The notes beneath the pieces were generated by a model that searched no databases, was not told the origin of the DNA, and was given only the letters and a program-made list of their open reading frames with translations. From Neisseria lactamica (GTDB lineage Bacteria > Pseudomonadota > Gammaproteobacteria > Burkholderiales > Neisseriaceae), in the NCBI RefSeq assembly GCF_901482445.1, contig NZ_LR590477.1, positions 496,001-560,000 on the forward strand: a stretch of DNA of 64,000 nt, read 5' to 3'. Positions 1 to 8,898 of this stretch are shown here, in pieces. Each line of letters begins with the position of its first letter. The first letter of the stretch is position 1. Made by a program: the position numbers and the translations under genes.

Positions 1-1
1 G

Positions 2-2170
2 GCGATGGCGCGGGACGGTCAGGTTTTAATCAACCGCCGGGGCGCGGTTTGCGCGGCGGACAAATTGGATTTGGTCAAATGCTGTGTCGAGGCGCACAAA
101 GACGGCTTCGGTTTCGCCGTGCCGCTCACGCCCGCCAAAGACGGTGATTTTGTTTTGTACGAACGCCAGATGCGCGGCATTATGCACGGCGATATTGTCA
201 CTGTTCGTCCTGCCGGCATCGACCGCAGGGGGCGGCGGGAAGCGGTGGTTTTGGATATTGTCGAACGCGCGCAAAGCAAAGTGGTCGGGCGTTTCTATAT
301 GGATCGCGGCGTGGCGGTTTTGGAAGCGGAAGACAAACGCCTGAACCAAAGCATTGTCTTGGAACCCGACAGCGTGGCGCGTTTCAAGCCCGAATCCGGT
401 CAGGTCATCGTCGGTGAAATCGAGGCTTATCCTGAAGCAAACCGCCCGGCAGTGGCGAAAATCATCGAAGTTTTGGGCGATTATGCCGACAGCGGTATGG
501 AAATCGAAATCGCCGTGCGTAAACACCATTTGCCGCACCAATTCAGTGAAGCGTGTGCCAAAGCCGCGAAAAAAATCCCCGGCCATGTACGCAAAAGCGA
601 TTTGAAAGGCCGCGTCGATTTGCGCGATTTGCCTTTGGTAACGATAGACGGCGAAACGGCGCGCGATTTCGACGATGCGGTGTTTGCCGAGAAAATCGGG
701 CGCAATTACCGTTTGGTCGTGGCGATTGCCGATGTCAGCCATTATGTCCGTCCCGATGATGCGATCGATATGGACGCGCAGGAACGCAGTACCAGCGTTT
801 ATTTCCCGCGCCGTGTGATTCCGATGCTGCCGGAAAACCTGTCCAACGGCATTTGCTCGCTCAATCCGGATGTGGAGCGTTTGTGTATGGTGTGCGATAT
901 GACCGTCACTTACGCGGGCAATGTCAAGGAATATCAATTTTATCCCGCCGTGATGCGCTCCCACGCAAGGCTGACTTACAACCAAGTTTGGAAATGGCTT
1001 TCAGACGGCATCGGGCATCCGTTCAAAACCCAAATCGACACGCTTTATAAGCTGTTTAAAATTTTGCAGAAAAAACGTCTGGCGCGCGGGGCGGTGGAGT
1101 TTGAAAGCATAGAAACGCAAATGCTTTTCGACGGCAACGGCAAGATTGAAAAAATCGTGCCCGTTGTCCGCAACGATGCCCACAAGCTGATTGAGGAATG
1201 TATGTTGGCGGCAAACGTTTGCGCGGCGGATTTTCTGTTGAAAAACAAGCATACCGCATTGTTCCGCAACCATTTGGGCCCCACGCCCGAAAAACTCGCC
1301 GCCTTGCGCGAACAGCTCGGTCTGTTGGGGCTTCAACTTGGCGGCGACAACAACCCGTCGCCGAAAGACTATGCCGCGCTTGCCGGACAATTCAAAGGCA
1401 GGCCGGATGCCGAGTTGCTGCAAGTGATGATGTTGCGCTCTATGCGGCAGGCGGTTTACGAACCGCATTGCGAAGGGCATTTCGGTTTGGCTTATGAAGC
1501 ATATGCCCATTTTACTTCGCCTATTCGCCGTTATCCTGATTTAACCGTCCACCGCGCCATCAAGGCGATTTTAAATGGACAAAATTATGAACCGGGTAAA
1601 AGCTGGCAGGCTTTGGGCGTGCATACTTCGTTTTGCGAACGCCGTGCCGACGATGCCGCCCGCGATGTGGAAAATTGGCTGAAAACTTATTATATGCGCG
1701 ATAAGGTCGGCGAAATATTTGAAGGCAAAATTTCGGGAGTGGCAAATTTTGGAATATTTGTGACTTTGGACGATATTTATATCGACGGTTTGGTACATAT
1801 CAGCGATTTGGGCGAAGATTATTTCAACTTCCGCCCCGAAATTATGGCGATAGAGGGCGAACGCAGCGGCATCCGTTTCAATATGGGGGACAGGGTTGCC
1901 GTCCGGGTCGCGCGCGCCGATTTGGATGACGGAAAAATCGATTTTGTCCTGATTGCAGGCGGAAGCGGCAGGCGGCGGAAGGTCAAATCATCCGCATCTG
2001 CCAAACCGGCAGGGGCGGCGGGGAAAGGGAAACCGAAAACCGCCGCCGAGAAAAAAACAGCCCGGGGCGGCAAAGTAAGGGAAAGGGGCGGGTCAGCCGC
2101 CGCCGAATCGGGGAAAAAGGCAAAGAAACCGGTTTCGATGAAGGTTAAAAAACGGAAAGGCAAATCATAA
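2..2170 (+). CDS. rnr: Ribonuclease R, 5' end outside the window
   Basis: Processive 3'-5' exoribonuclease of the RNB family that degrades structured RNA and takes part in rRNA and mRNA turnover. The frame is open to the first base, and the visible 721 residues are shorter than usual neisserial or E. coli RNase R (about 790-815), so the true start lies upstream. A cold-shock-like domain comes first. The RNB core carries the acidic cluster TARDFDDAV near residues 218-226, which binds the two catalytic metals, and the HFTSPIRRYPDL motif near residues 502-513. An S1 domain follows (GVANFGIFVTL, VHISDLG). The last 70 residues are Lys/Ala/Gly-rich, a low-complexity RNA-binding tail typical of the family. 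It is convergent with guaB across a paired-DUS terminator. Confidence 0.95.
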   Translation, partial: AMARDGQVLINRRGAVCAADKLDLVKCCVEAHKDGFGFAVPLTPAKDGDFVLYERQMRGIMHGDIVTVRPAGIDRRGRREAVVLDIVERAQSKVVGRFYMDRGVAVLEAEDKRLNQSIVLEPDSVARFKPESGQVIVGEIEAYPEANRPAVAKIIEVLGDYADSGMEIEIAVRKHHLPHQFSEACAKAAKKIPGHVRKSDLKGRVDLRDLPLVTIDGETARDFDDAVFAEKIGRNYRLVVAIADVSHYVRPDDAIDMDAQERSTSVYFPRRVIPMLPENLSNGICSLNPDVERLCMVCDMTVTYAGNVKEYQFYPAVMRSHARLTYNQVWKWLSDGIGHPFKTQIDTLYKLFKILQKKRLARGAVEFESIETQMLFDGNGKIEKIVPVVRNDAHKLIEECMLAANVCAADFLLKNKHTALFRNHLGPTPEKLAALREQLGLLGLQLGGDNNPSPKDYAALAGQFKGRPDAELLQVMMLRSMRQAVYEPHCEGHFGLAYEAYAHFTSPIRRYPDLTVHRAIKAILNGQNYEPGKSWQALGVHTSFCERRADDAARDVENWLKTYYMRDKVGEIFEGKISGVANFGIFVTLDDIYIDGLVHISDLGEDYFNFRPEIMAIEGERSGIRFNMGDRVAVRVARADLDDGKIDFVLIAGGSGRRRKVKSSASAKPAGAAGKGKPKTAAEKKTARGGKVRERGGSAAAESGKKAKKPVSMKVKKRKGKS

Positions 2171-2440
2171 TTCCGGCAGGGCGACTTGAGGAGGCGGGGC
2201 ATATTTTCCCGAAGCCTCCACCCGATTTTTTGATATGGCGGCCGGCGCATCATTTCAGGCCAATCGAAACGCCCGTATTGAAAGATTGCGTTTATTTCCA
2301 CCGCCGTTTTAAAGGCCGGCGGTATTCGGCAGACGTGGCTCAAACGGCGTTCAGACGGCATTTTCATTCTTCCGGTGCGTCTGTCCGAATGGCTTTGCCC
2401 GTCCGCACAATCAGCCCGTGCGGTTTGCCTTCAACAAACA

Positions 2441-2485
2441 AAAATGCCGTCTGAAACCTGAAAACAGGGCTTCAGACGGCATTTT
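2441..2485. terminator. Paired-DUS terminator between rnr and guaB
   Basis: Two inverted copies of ATGCCGTCTGAA are separated by a short loop, with A-rich and T-rich sides (aaaatgcc...ggcatttt). This gives a rho-independent terminator usable in both directions between two convergent genes. The rest of 2171-2440 shows no credible gene. Confidence 0.85.
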
Positions 2486-2502
2486 AATAAAGATGGCTTG
2501 AA

Positions 2503-3966
2503 TCAGCGGTGGTAGTTCGGTGCTTCTTTAGTGATTTGAACGTCGTGAACGTGTGATTCGCTCATACCTGCGGAAGTGATTTCCACAAATTCGGCTTTTT
2601 CGTGCATTTCGGCAATATTGGCGCAACCCAAATAACCCATACTGGAACGCAGACCGCCGGTCAGCTGGTGGATGATGTTCACAATCGGGCCTTTGTAAGG
2701 AACGCGGCCTTCGATGCCTTCGGGGACGTATTTGTCGGTGCTGTCGGTTTTGTCTTGGAAGTAGCGGTCGGCAGAACCTTGGCTCATCGCGCCCAATGAA
2801 CCCATACCGCGATAGGATTTGTACGAGCGGCCTTGATAGAGTTCGATTTCGCCCGGTGCTTCTTCCGTACCGGCAAACATACCGCCGAGCATTACGCTGT
2901 ACGCGCCTGCGGCGAGGGCTTTGGCGATGTCGCCGGAGAAGCGGATGCCGCCGTCGGCAATCAGGGGAACGCCTGTGCCTTTGAGGGCTTCGGCGACGTT
3001 GTGGATGGCGGTCAGTTGCGGCACGCCCACGCCTGCCACGATACGGGTGGTGCAAATCGAACCCGGACCGATACCGACTTTGACGGCATCCGCGCCGGCG
3101 GCAACCAAATCCAAAGCGGCTTTGGCGGTAGCGATGTTGCCGCCGATGACTTGGATGTGCGGATAAGTTTCTTTGACCCAGCGAACGCGATCGATTACGC
3201 CTTGGCTGTGTCCGTGGGCAGTATCGACGACAATTACGTCCGCGCCTGCTTCGACCAAGGCTTTGACGCGTTCTTCGGTATCGCCGCCGGTGCCGACTGC
3301 CGCACCGACGCGCAGACGGCCTTCGGAGTCTTTGTTGGCGTTGGGAAATTCGGTGGTTTTTAAAATATCTTTGACGGTAATCAAGCCTTTAAGCTCGTCT
3401 TTTTCGTTCAAGACTAAAACGCGCTCGACTTTATGCGTGTGCATCAGTTCGCGCGCTTCGTCTATGCTTGTGCCTTCGGGGACGGTAACCAAGCGTTCGC
3501 GCGGGGTCATAATGGCGGAAACGGGCAAATCGACGCGGTTTTCAAAACGCAGGTCGCGGTTGGTTACGATGCCGGCGACTTTGCCGTTTTCAACGACGGG
3601 CAGGCCGGACATTTTGCGTTTGCGCTGCGCGCGCATTTCCAAGACTTCGCGGATGAGCGTTGTCGGCGCAACGGTTACGGGGTCTTTGACCACGCCGCTT
3701 TCGTGGCGTTTTACTTTGGAAACGGCGCGCGCCTGCATTTCGGGCGGCATGTTTTTATGGATGATGCCGATGCCGCCTTCCTGTGCCATCGAAATGGCGA
3801 GGCGCGCCTCGGTAACAGTGTCCATCGCGGCGGAAAGCAGGGGGAGGTTGAGTGTGATTTCGCGGGTGAGCTTGGTTTGAAGTTTAACGTCTCGCGGCAG
3901 CACGGTCGAATGTGCGGGAACCAACAAAACATCGTCGAAAGTATAGGCTTTTTCTACGATACGCAT
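2503..3966 (-). CDS. guaB: Inosine-5'-monophosphate dehydrogenase
   Basis: Oxidises IMP to XMP with NAD+, the committed step of guanine nucleotide synthesis. The protein is 487 residues, usual for the family. Starting at MRIVEKAYTFDDVLL drops 11 poorly supported upstream codons and places the start downstream of a clear promoter. Two CBS domains interrupt the TIM barrel (about residues 90-205). The catalytic loop has GPGSICTTRIV with the active-site Cys. The phosphate site GGIRFSGDI and the flap RGMGS are also present. The gene is monocistronic, with a paired-DUS terminator on its 3' side. Confidence 0.96.
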   Translation of the reverse strand: MRIVEKAYTFDDVLLVPAHSTVLPRDVKLQTKLTREITLNLPLLSAAMDTVTEARLAISMAQEGGIGIIHKNMPPEMQARAVSKVKRHESGVVKDPVTVAPTTLIREVLEMRAQRKRKMSGLPVVENGKVAGIVTNRDLRFENRVDLPVSAIMTPRERLVTVPEGTSIDEARELMHTHKVERVLVLNEKDELKGLITVKDILKTTEFPNANKDSEGRLRVGAAVGTGGDTEERVKALVEAGADVIVVDTAHGHSQGVIDRVRWVKETYPHIQVIGGNIATAKAALDLVAAGADAVKVGIGPGSICTTRIVAGVGVPQLTAIHNVAEALKGTGVPLIADGGIRFSGDIAKALAAGAYSVMLGGMFAGTEEAPGEIELYQGRSYKSYRGMGSLGAMSQGSADRYFQDKTDSTDKYVPEGIEGRVPYKGPIVNIIHQLTGGLRSSMGYLGCANIAEMHEKAEFVEITSAGMSESHVHDVQITKEAPNYHR

Positions 3967-4002
3967 AATGCTCGGTCTTTCAGTTTGTGCAAGATGCACG
4001 GC

Positions 4003-4031
4003 ATTATAGCACGTTGCCGGCGGCTTGACAG
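4003..4031 (-). promoter_or_regulatory. Probable guaB promoter
   Basis: On the minus strand CTGTCA (4031-4026), a 17-base spacer and a perfect TATAAT (4008-4003) form a sigma70-type promoter about 35 bases upstream of the guaB start. The -10 is perfect and the -35 matches four of six positions. Confidence 0.5.
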
Positions 4032-4055
4032 TTTATATTGTTTGCAATATCCCCG

Positions 4056-4099
4056 CCTTCAGGCGGCATACGGCGCGGCGGCGGAATGCCGTCTGAAGG
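4056..4099 (-). terminator. Imperfect DUS hairpin after glnD
   Basis: CCTTCAGGCGGCAT pairs with ATGCCGTCTGAAGG across a GC-rich loop. One arm is an exact DUS and the other differs by one base. It follows glnD and precedes the guaB promoter on the same strand, so it probably separates the two transcripts. It lacks a long T run. Confidence 0.55.
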
Positions 4100-4105
4100 C
4101 AGGCG

Positions 4106-6664
4106 TTATGATAATTGTTCCAGCAGCGTCTGCTTCAATGAGGACTGGATTTTGGGGTTGTTCAAATCAGGGCTGAAAACGGTAAAACTGTCTTCGGCGC
4201 GTTCGTCCAACGTGGAGATTTTGGCGTAGCGCAGGCTGACGTTGTGGGCGAAAAAGACTTCCGCCATATCGGCGAGCAGGAAGGGGCGGTTGACGGCGGT
4301 GATTTCGACGGAATACCAGTCGGGATAGTCTTCTTCGGGAGTGATGGTGATGCTCGGTGCGATCGGCATATAGCGGCTGCGGCGGCTGATGCGGCGGCTG
4401 CGGCTTTGGGTTTCGGCAACGGTGTGTCCGTGGATAAAGCTGTTGAGTTCGGCTTCGAGCGCGCTTTGGATGTCGGGGTAGTCTTCGGGGGCGTGCTGCG
4501 AGGGGATTTGCACGATGAAGGTGTCGAGGATGTAGTCGTGTTCGGTGATGAAGGCGCGGGCGGCGAGAATGTCGAAGCCGTGGCGGCTGAAGATGCGGCA
4601 GAGGCGGGCGAACAGGCGCGGGCCGTTGGGCATAAAGACCATCACTTGGAAGCTGTCGCTTTGGGGCAGGATGCGGCTGCGGACGATGGGGGTTTCAAAA
4701 TCGTGTACGAGGTTGGCGGCGTGCCACAGGATTTCGCGGGACTGGTGGCGGGCGAAGTAGGCGGAACCGAGCGCGTTCCATAGTTTTTTCTGCTGTTTTT
4801 CGGGGACGGCGGCGCGAGTGAGCAATTCGGCGGCTTCCTGCCGGCGGCGGCCGAAGAGGGCGTGCGGGTTGCCGCCGTTGCCTGCGAGGCAGCGTCCGGC
4901 GGCGTGGAACAGGCTTTCCAGCAGGCTGGCGCGCCAGGCGTTCCACAGTTTGGGATTCGTGCCGCGTATGTCGGAAATGGTCAAGAGGTAGAGTGCGCTG
5001 AGGCGTTCGTGGGTTTGCACGCGTTTGCAGAAGGCATCGAGTACGTCGGGGTCTTGGATGTCTTCTTTTTGGGCGACGGCAGACATAAGGAGGTGGTTTT
5101 CGACCAGCCAGGCGAGCAGGTCGCTTTCTTCTTTGGTCAGGAAGTGGTCGGCGGCAAATTGGCGCGCGTCTGCGATGCCTTGTATGGCGTGGTCGCCGCC
5201 GCGTCCTTTGGCGATGTCGTGGAAGAAGGCGGCGAGATAGAGGATGTCTTGTTTTTCAAAGGACTGCATCAGCGCAGAGGCGTAGGGCAGCTCGTGGCTG
5301 TGCATATCCAAGGCAAGGCGGCGGACGTTGCGGACGACGGTGAGGATGTGGTCGTCCACAGGATAGATGTGGAACAAGTCGTGTTGGAGCAGGCCGACGA
5401 TTTTTTCCCACGCGGGCAGGTAGCGTCCCAATACGCCGTAGAGATTGAGGAAGCGCAGGGTTTGGGTCAGTCCGTTGCCGTTGCGGAAAAAACCGGCGAA
5501 GCGGCGGCGGTTTTCGGGATTTTGGTAAAAGCTGCGGTTGATTTTGCGCGTCGCGCCCCACCAGGCGCGCAGGGTTTGCGGTTCGAGCGCGGTAATGTCG
5601 TTGCGCTGCTGCATGATTTCGACGACTTTGAAAATGTGTTCGGGCCGCCTCAAAAAAATATCGGTGTGCCGCGCGGCGATTTGGTTGTTGACTTGGATAT
5701 AGTCGTCGTCAATCCGCAGGGTAACGCGCATCGGCGCGGAGGAAACGCGGCTTCGCAGCATGGGCGTGAGGATGCCGCTCAGTTGTTTGACGGTTTTGAC
5801 CGCACGGTAAAACACGCGCATCAGTTCTTCGCTTTGACGGCGGCGGTTTTCATCTTGATAACCCATACTTTCGGCGACTTGCGGCTGCAAATCGAACAGC
5901 AGGCGGTCTTCGGCGCGCTTGGCGTTTAAATGCAGACGGATGCGGATGTGGGCGAGGCGGCGGTAGCCGTGCGAAAGCATACCGGCTTCGGCACGCGTCA
6001 AAATCCGCTGTTTGAGCAGGTCGGGCAGGTTGGCCGCCAAGCCTTGCGCCTTCGCTATCCAAAGCAGGGTGTGGATGTCGCGCAGACCGCCCGGGCAGCT
6101 TTTGATGTTCGGTTCCAATACCGCCCCCGAGCCTTGCGATTTGGCGTGGCGGTGTTCCATCTCCACCAGTTTCGCTTCGACAAACGCCGGCACATTGCGC
6201 TGCGCGTTCATTTTTTCCGCCAGTTCGTCCGCCGTTTGGCGGTTGCCGAACAAAAAACGGGCCTCTAAAAACGCCGTGTCCCCCGTAATATCGTCGCGCA
6301 CGCTTTCGCACAGTTCGTCAATGCCGCCGCTTTTTACAGACGGCATCAGTTTGCAGTCCCACAGGGTTTGGACAAACCGGGCAATCTGTTCCTGAATGCC
6401 GTCTGAAAGCGGATTGGGTGAAACCACTGCCAAATCCACATCCGAACAAGGATACAGTTCGCCGCGCCCGAAGCCGCCTACCGCCATCAGGCATAACGCG
6501 CTGTTTTGAAAATGTTCTGCCCACAATGCCGCCAGCAGGGTTTCGACTGCCGCCGTGTATTCTCTGAAAAATACCGGCACGCGCTTGGCTTTCAAATAAT
6601 GCGCTTCGGCGGTATCGCGCTGCTGTTTGAAGGTTTCCAGTGCTGAAGACAGGTTTGCAGGCAT
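4106..6664 (-). CDS. glnD: Bifunctional uridylyltransferase/uridylyl-removing enzyme (GlnD)
   Basis: Sensor of glutamine that adds UMP to, or removes it from, the PII protein, so controlling nitrogen assimilation. The 852 residues match the family. The nucleotidyltransferase domain has the signature GGFGRGELYPCSDVDL near residues 63-78 with the catalytic Asp pair. A PII-uridylyltransferase helical region and an HD hydrolase domain (FFHDIAKGRGGDH, near residues 475-490) follow. Two C-terminal ACT domains (one begins FQVMVFMPNGPRLF, the other WYSVEITAVNRPFLLADMAE) bind glutamine. It lies upstream of guaB in the same direction but is separated from it by a hairpin. Confidence 0.95.
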   Translation of the reverse strand: MPANLSSALETFKQQRDTAEAHYLKAKRVPVFFREYTAAVETLLAALWAEHFQNSALCLMAVGGFGRGELYPCSDVDLAVVSPNPLSDGIQEQIARFVQTLWDCKLMPSVKSGGIDELCESVRDDITGDTAFLEARFLFGNRQTADELAEKMNAQRNVPAFVEAKLVEMEHRHAKSQGSGAVLEPNIKSCPGGLRDIHTLLWIAKAQGLAANLPDLLKQRILTRAEAGMLSHGYRRLAHIRIRLHLNAKRAEDRLLFDLQPQVAESMGYQDENRRRQSEELMRVFYRAVKTVKQLSGILTPMLRSRVSSAPMRVTLRIDDDYIQVNNQIAARHTDIFLRRPEHIFKVVEIMQQRNDITALEPQTLRAWWGATRKINRSFYQNPENRRRFAGFFRNGNGLTQTLRFLNLYGVLGRYLPAWEKIVGLLQHDLFHIYPVDDHILTVVRNVRRLALDMHSHELPYASALMQSFEKQDILYLAAFFHDIAKGRGGDHAIQGIADARQFAADHFLTKEESDLLAWLVENHLLMSAVAQKEDIQDPDVLDAFCKRVQTHERLSALYLLTISDIRGTNPKLWNAWRASLLESLFHAAGRCLAGNGGNPHALFGRRRQEAAELLTRAAVPEKQQKKLWNALGSAYFARHQSREILWHAANLVHDFETPIVRSRILPQSDSFQVMVFMPNGPRLFARLCRIFSRHGFDILAARAFITEHDYILDTFIVQIPSQHAPEDYPDIQSALEAELNSFIHGHTVAETQSRSRRISRRSRYMPIAPSITITPEEDYPDWYSVEITAVNRPFLLADMAEVFFAHNVSLRYAKISTLDERAEDSFTVFSPDLNNPKIQSSLKQTLLEQLS

Positions 6665-6712
6665 TTTTATTCTTTCGATTGGCGGGAAAAAGGGAGGCGG
6701 GTGGTTCGGTGG

Positions 6713-7033
6713 TCAAATACCGCTTTCAGACGGCATTTGTCGGGTATCGGCGGAATTGGTCATCAGGTTCAACCGTTCCTGCGGCGGCAGCAGCAACTGA
6801 TACGCCGCCACGCCCAAAGCCGCCGCCATTTTTTCGATATTCGACAGGGCGATGTTCCAGCGTTTGCGCTCGACTGCCGACACATAAGTCCTGTCCAAAC
6901 CGCATTGCCGCGCCAATTCTTCTTGCGACCAACCCTTGTTCACGCGGAAAAGCCGCATATTGTATGCCAATACCGCCCGCAAATCCTGTTCGTCAGGCAG
7001 TTCGGCAGGCAGAGTCAATTTGTTGCCCATCAT
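6713..7033 (-). CDS. Small XRE-family helix-turn-helix regulator
   Basis: A 106-residue DNA-binding protein. The helix-turn-helix lies at about residues 26-80 (LRLFRVNKGWSQEELARQCG then RTYVSAVERKRWNIALSNIEKMAAALGV), the Cro/CI fold. The short C-terminal tail has no effector domain. Two consecutive ATG codons can serve as start. A DUS overlaps the 3' end. A terminator-like hairpin upstream (7099-7127) isolates it from bfrBA. Targets cannot be read from the sequence. Confidence 0.8.
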   Translation of the reverse strand: MMGNKLTLPAELPDEQDLRAVLAYNMRLFRVNKGWSQEELARQCGLDRTYVSAVERKRWNIALSNIEKMAAALGVAAYQLLLPPQERLNLMTNSADTRQMPSESGI

Positions 7034-7098
7034 TTGTTTCCGGATAAATGGTTAAAGTTAAGCATTTGCTGTTACGGATTTTACTTCACATAAAAGCC

Positions 7099-7127
7099 AA
7101 AAAAAAGGGGTGGCGGCAGCCACACCC
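7099..7127 (-). terminator. Terminator or attenuator upstream of the XRE gene
   Basis: On the minus strand a GTGGC/GCCAC-containing stem is followed by a run of eight T. It lies between the end of bfrB and the XRE gene, so it either backs up bfrBA termination or attenuates the regulator. The rest of the 7034-7357 gap shows no gene. Confidence 0.6.
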
Positions 7128-7285
7128 AAACACACACACATCAAGAGGAAAGAGATAAAATCAAGATAGATTGGGAAACAGCAAACAAGCAATCTAGATT
7201 TCATATTGGTATTATCAAACAAAAACCGTTATCGAGTATTGATTCAAATCAATTTGGATTTTATTCGCAAACCGGCAAAGAAAAA

Positions 7286-7315
7286 CGGCATATCCGTTTA
7301 TGCAGATATGCCGTC
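7286..7315 (-). terminator. Rho-independent terminator of bfrBA
   Basis: The stem GGCATATC/GATATGCC is followed on the minus strand by a T-rich run, 43 bases after the bfrB stop codon. The hairpin is flanked by a truncated DUS (GCCGTCTGA). Confidence 0.7.
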
Positions 7316-7357
7316 TGATGGTGCAGGGGACTGCTATATTTGGCAGTGGTTTGTGTT

Positions 7358-7831
7358 TTAGTCCTCTTGCGCCGCTGTTTGCAGGTAGTTCGGCAAACCG
7401 ATTTTGCCGATCAGTTCCTGCTGGGTTTCGAGCCAGTCGATGTGTTCTTCGTTGGTGTCTTTTTGTTTTTCCAACAAATCGCGGCTGACGTAATCCTGTT
7501 GCGCTTCTGCTGTAGCGATGGCAGCAAGCAGGGCTTCGTGTTTTTCCTGTTCTTTGGTCAAATCGCAGGCAATGATTTCTTCGGTGGACTCGCCAATCAG
7601 AAGCTTGCCCAGTTCTTGCAGGTTCGGCAGACCTTCGAGGAACAGAATGCGCTCGATCAAATCGTCGGCAGCTTTCATTTCAACGATGGACTGTTTGAAG
7701 AAATGTTCGCCCAGTTCTTCAAAGCCCCAATTTTTCAAAATTCGGGCGTGAAGGAAATATTGGTTGATGGTTACCAGCAGCAAGCCTAAGTTTTTGTTCA
7801 GCTCGCGGATAACCAAACGGTCGCCTTTCAT
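7358..7831 (-). CDS. bfrB: Bacterioferritin subunit B (haem-binding)
   Basis: A 157-residue ferritin-like four-helix protein that co-assembles with BfrA into an iron-storage shell. Met52 is present (IVEMKAAD); this is the axial haem ligand at subunit interfaces in bacterioferritins. In contrast the ferroxidase residues Glu18 and His54 are replaced by Leu18 and Ala54, so this subunit should bind haem but not oxidise iron efficiently. It lies 27 bases downstream of bfrA in the same operon and helps protect against peroxide and iron stress. The two-subunit arrangement is known in pathogenic Neisseria. Confidence 0.95.
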   Translation of the reverse strand: MKGDRLVIRELNKNLGLLLVTINQYFLHARILKNWGFEELGEHFFKQSIVEMKAADDLIERILFLEGLPNLQELGKLLIGESTEEIIACDLTKEQEKHEALLAAIATAEAQQDYVSRDLLEKQKDTNEEHIDWLETQQELIGKIGLPNYLQTAAQED

Positions 7832-7858
7832 ACGGACTCCTTTTATTCCGAATACGGA

Positions 7859-8323
7859 TTACAGTTGGCTTTGGTAGTAGTTGCCTTCACCAATCAGCTC
7901 GATCAGGCGCAGCTGCTGTTCCAACCAGTGTGCGTGGTCTTCTTCGGTATCTTTCAGTTGGGCGACCATCAAATCGCGGCTGACATAGTCTTGCGCCTCT
8001 TCGCACAGTTTGATGCCTTTTTTCAACGCATCGCGTACTTCATATTCGGTTTGCAGGTCGGCTTTGAGGCAGGAAACCACGTCCGTGCCGATATTCAGCT
8101 CGGCGCGCGCCATTTTCGGCGTGCCGCCCAGCATCAGGATGCGGCGGATGAAGTCTTCGGCGTGTGTGGTTTCTTCTTCCATCTCGTGATTGAGACGTTC
8201 AAAAAGTTTGGTGTAGCCCCATTCGGAGTAGAGGCGGGAGTGGATGAAGTATTGGTCGCGTGCCGCCAGCTCGCCGGACAGCAATTCGTTCATATAATCA
8301 ACAACTGCTTGATTGCCTTGCAT
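7859..8323 (-). CDS. bfrA: Bacterioferritin subunit A (ferroxidase)
   Basis: A 154-residue bacterioferritin. It keeps the di-iron residues Glu18 (SGELAARDQY), Glu51 and His54 (EMEEETTHAED) but has Thr at position 52, where the haem-ligating Met would be. It is thus the mirror image of BfrB: catalytic but unable to supply the usual haem ligand. First gene of the bfrAB operon. The 575-base upstream region holds a Fur-box-like palindrome, although it is nearly 300 bases away and may serve the divergent gene instead. Confidence 0.95.
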   Translation of the reverse strand: MQGNQAVVDYMNELLSGELAARDQYFIHSRLYSEWGYTKLFERLNHEMEEETTHAEDFIRRILMLGGTPKMARAELNIGTDVVSCLKADLQTEYEVRDALKKGIKLCEEAQDYVSRDLMVAQLKDTEEDHAHWLEQQLRLIELIGEGNYYQSQL

Positions 8324-8616
8324 AATATTTCTCTTTTCTTAATTTGGGTTTCGTGTGGTTAAACAGTGGATGTAGCACTGTTCGGGATGCGTGCATTGTA
8401 TGCAAAAGCTGTCGGCATGACAAATTTTCTATTTAAAATACAAACAATTATCAAAAGAGATAGGGTGGGTTTGCTGATGCTTTCCAAATCAGTATGCTGT
8501 TTTTTATCGGTTTTTTGTGCTGCTAAAACTAAGAATCCATCTCATCCATAAAGAACATTTACATTTATTAACCATAGCGAAAAGCAAATACGGCACGGTT
8601 TTTTATCAAAATTTAT

Positions 8617-8635
8617 AATGAATCGTTCTCATTAA
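8617..8635. promoter_or_regulatory. Possible Fur box
   Basis: A 19-base inverted repeat, AATGA and TCATT arms around a 7-base centre, partly resembling the GATAATGATAATCATTATC consensus. It lies between bfrA and the divergent acyltransferase-like gene. A weak match; iron control is plausible for bfrAB but not shown by position. Confidence 0.35.
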
Positions 8636-8677
8636 CTGACAGATTCTTTTGAGATTATCGGATTTTGGGAATAAATT

Positions 8678-8706
8678 ATGCCGTCTGAAGGGCTTTCAGA
8701 CGGCAT
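8678..8706. repeat. Inverted DUS pair in the bfrA to hlyC-like intergenic region
   Basis: Two inverted ATGCCGTCTGAA copies in a divergent intergenic region, preceded by a segment (gaataaattatgcc) nearly identical to that at 16895-16910. It terminates no annotated upstream gene, so it may mark a recombination junction. The rest of 8324-8898 holds no credible gene; a 67-codon frame at 8678-8881 is built mainly from the DUS pair. Confidence 0.7.
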
Positions 8707-8898
8707 GCCTGCCCGGACAGACGCTGCTTGGAGCGGCTGTCGGTTTGAGGGTGTGTTTAATGCGAAGGGCAATCTGTCGTATGATGTGTTTGCGGCAGGA
8801 GCTTTGAAGAAGCCCGGTATTTTAGGACGAAGCGCACGGCTGCCGGGGTCAATATCCGCTATTTATTCCAAACCTTATTAAAACTTAAATTTAAAATC

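Noticed and set aside
4244..5929. Long plus-strand open frames opposite glnD
   Set aside because: They lie antisense to a well-supported GlnD and have the biased composition of shadow frames in GC-rich coding DNA.
7129..7140. CA repeat as a contingency locus
   Set aside because: Only about five units and not placed in a promoter spacer or reading frame of a surface gene.
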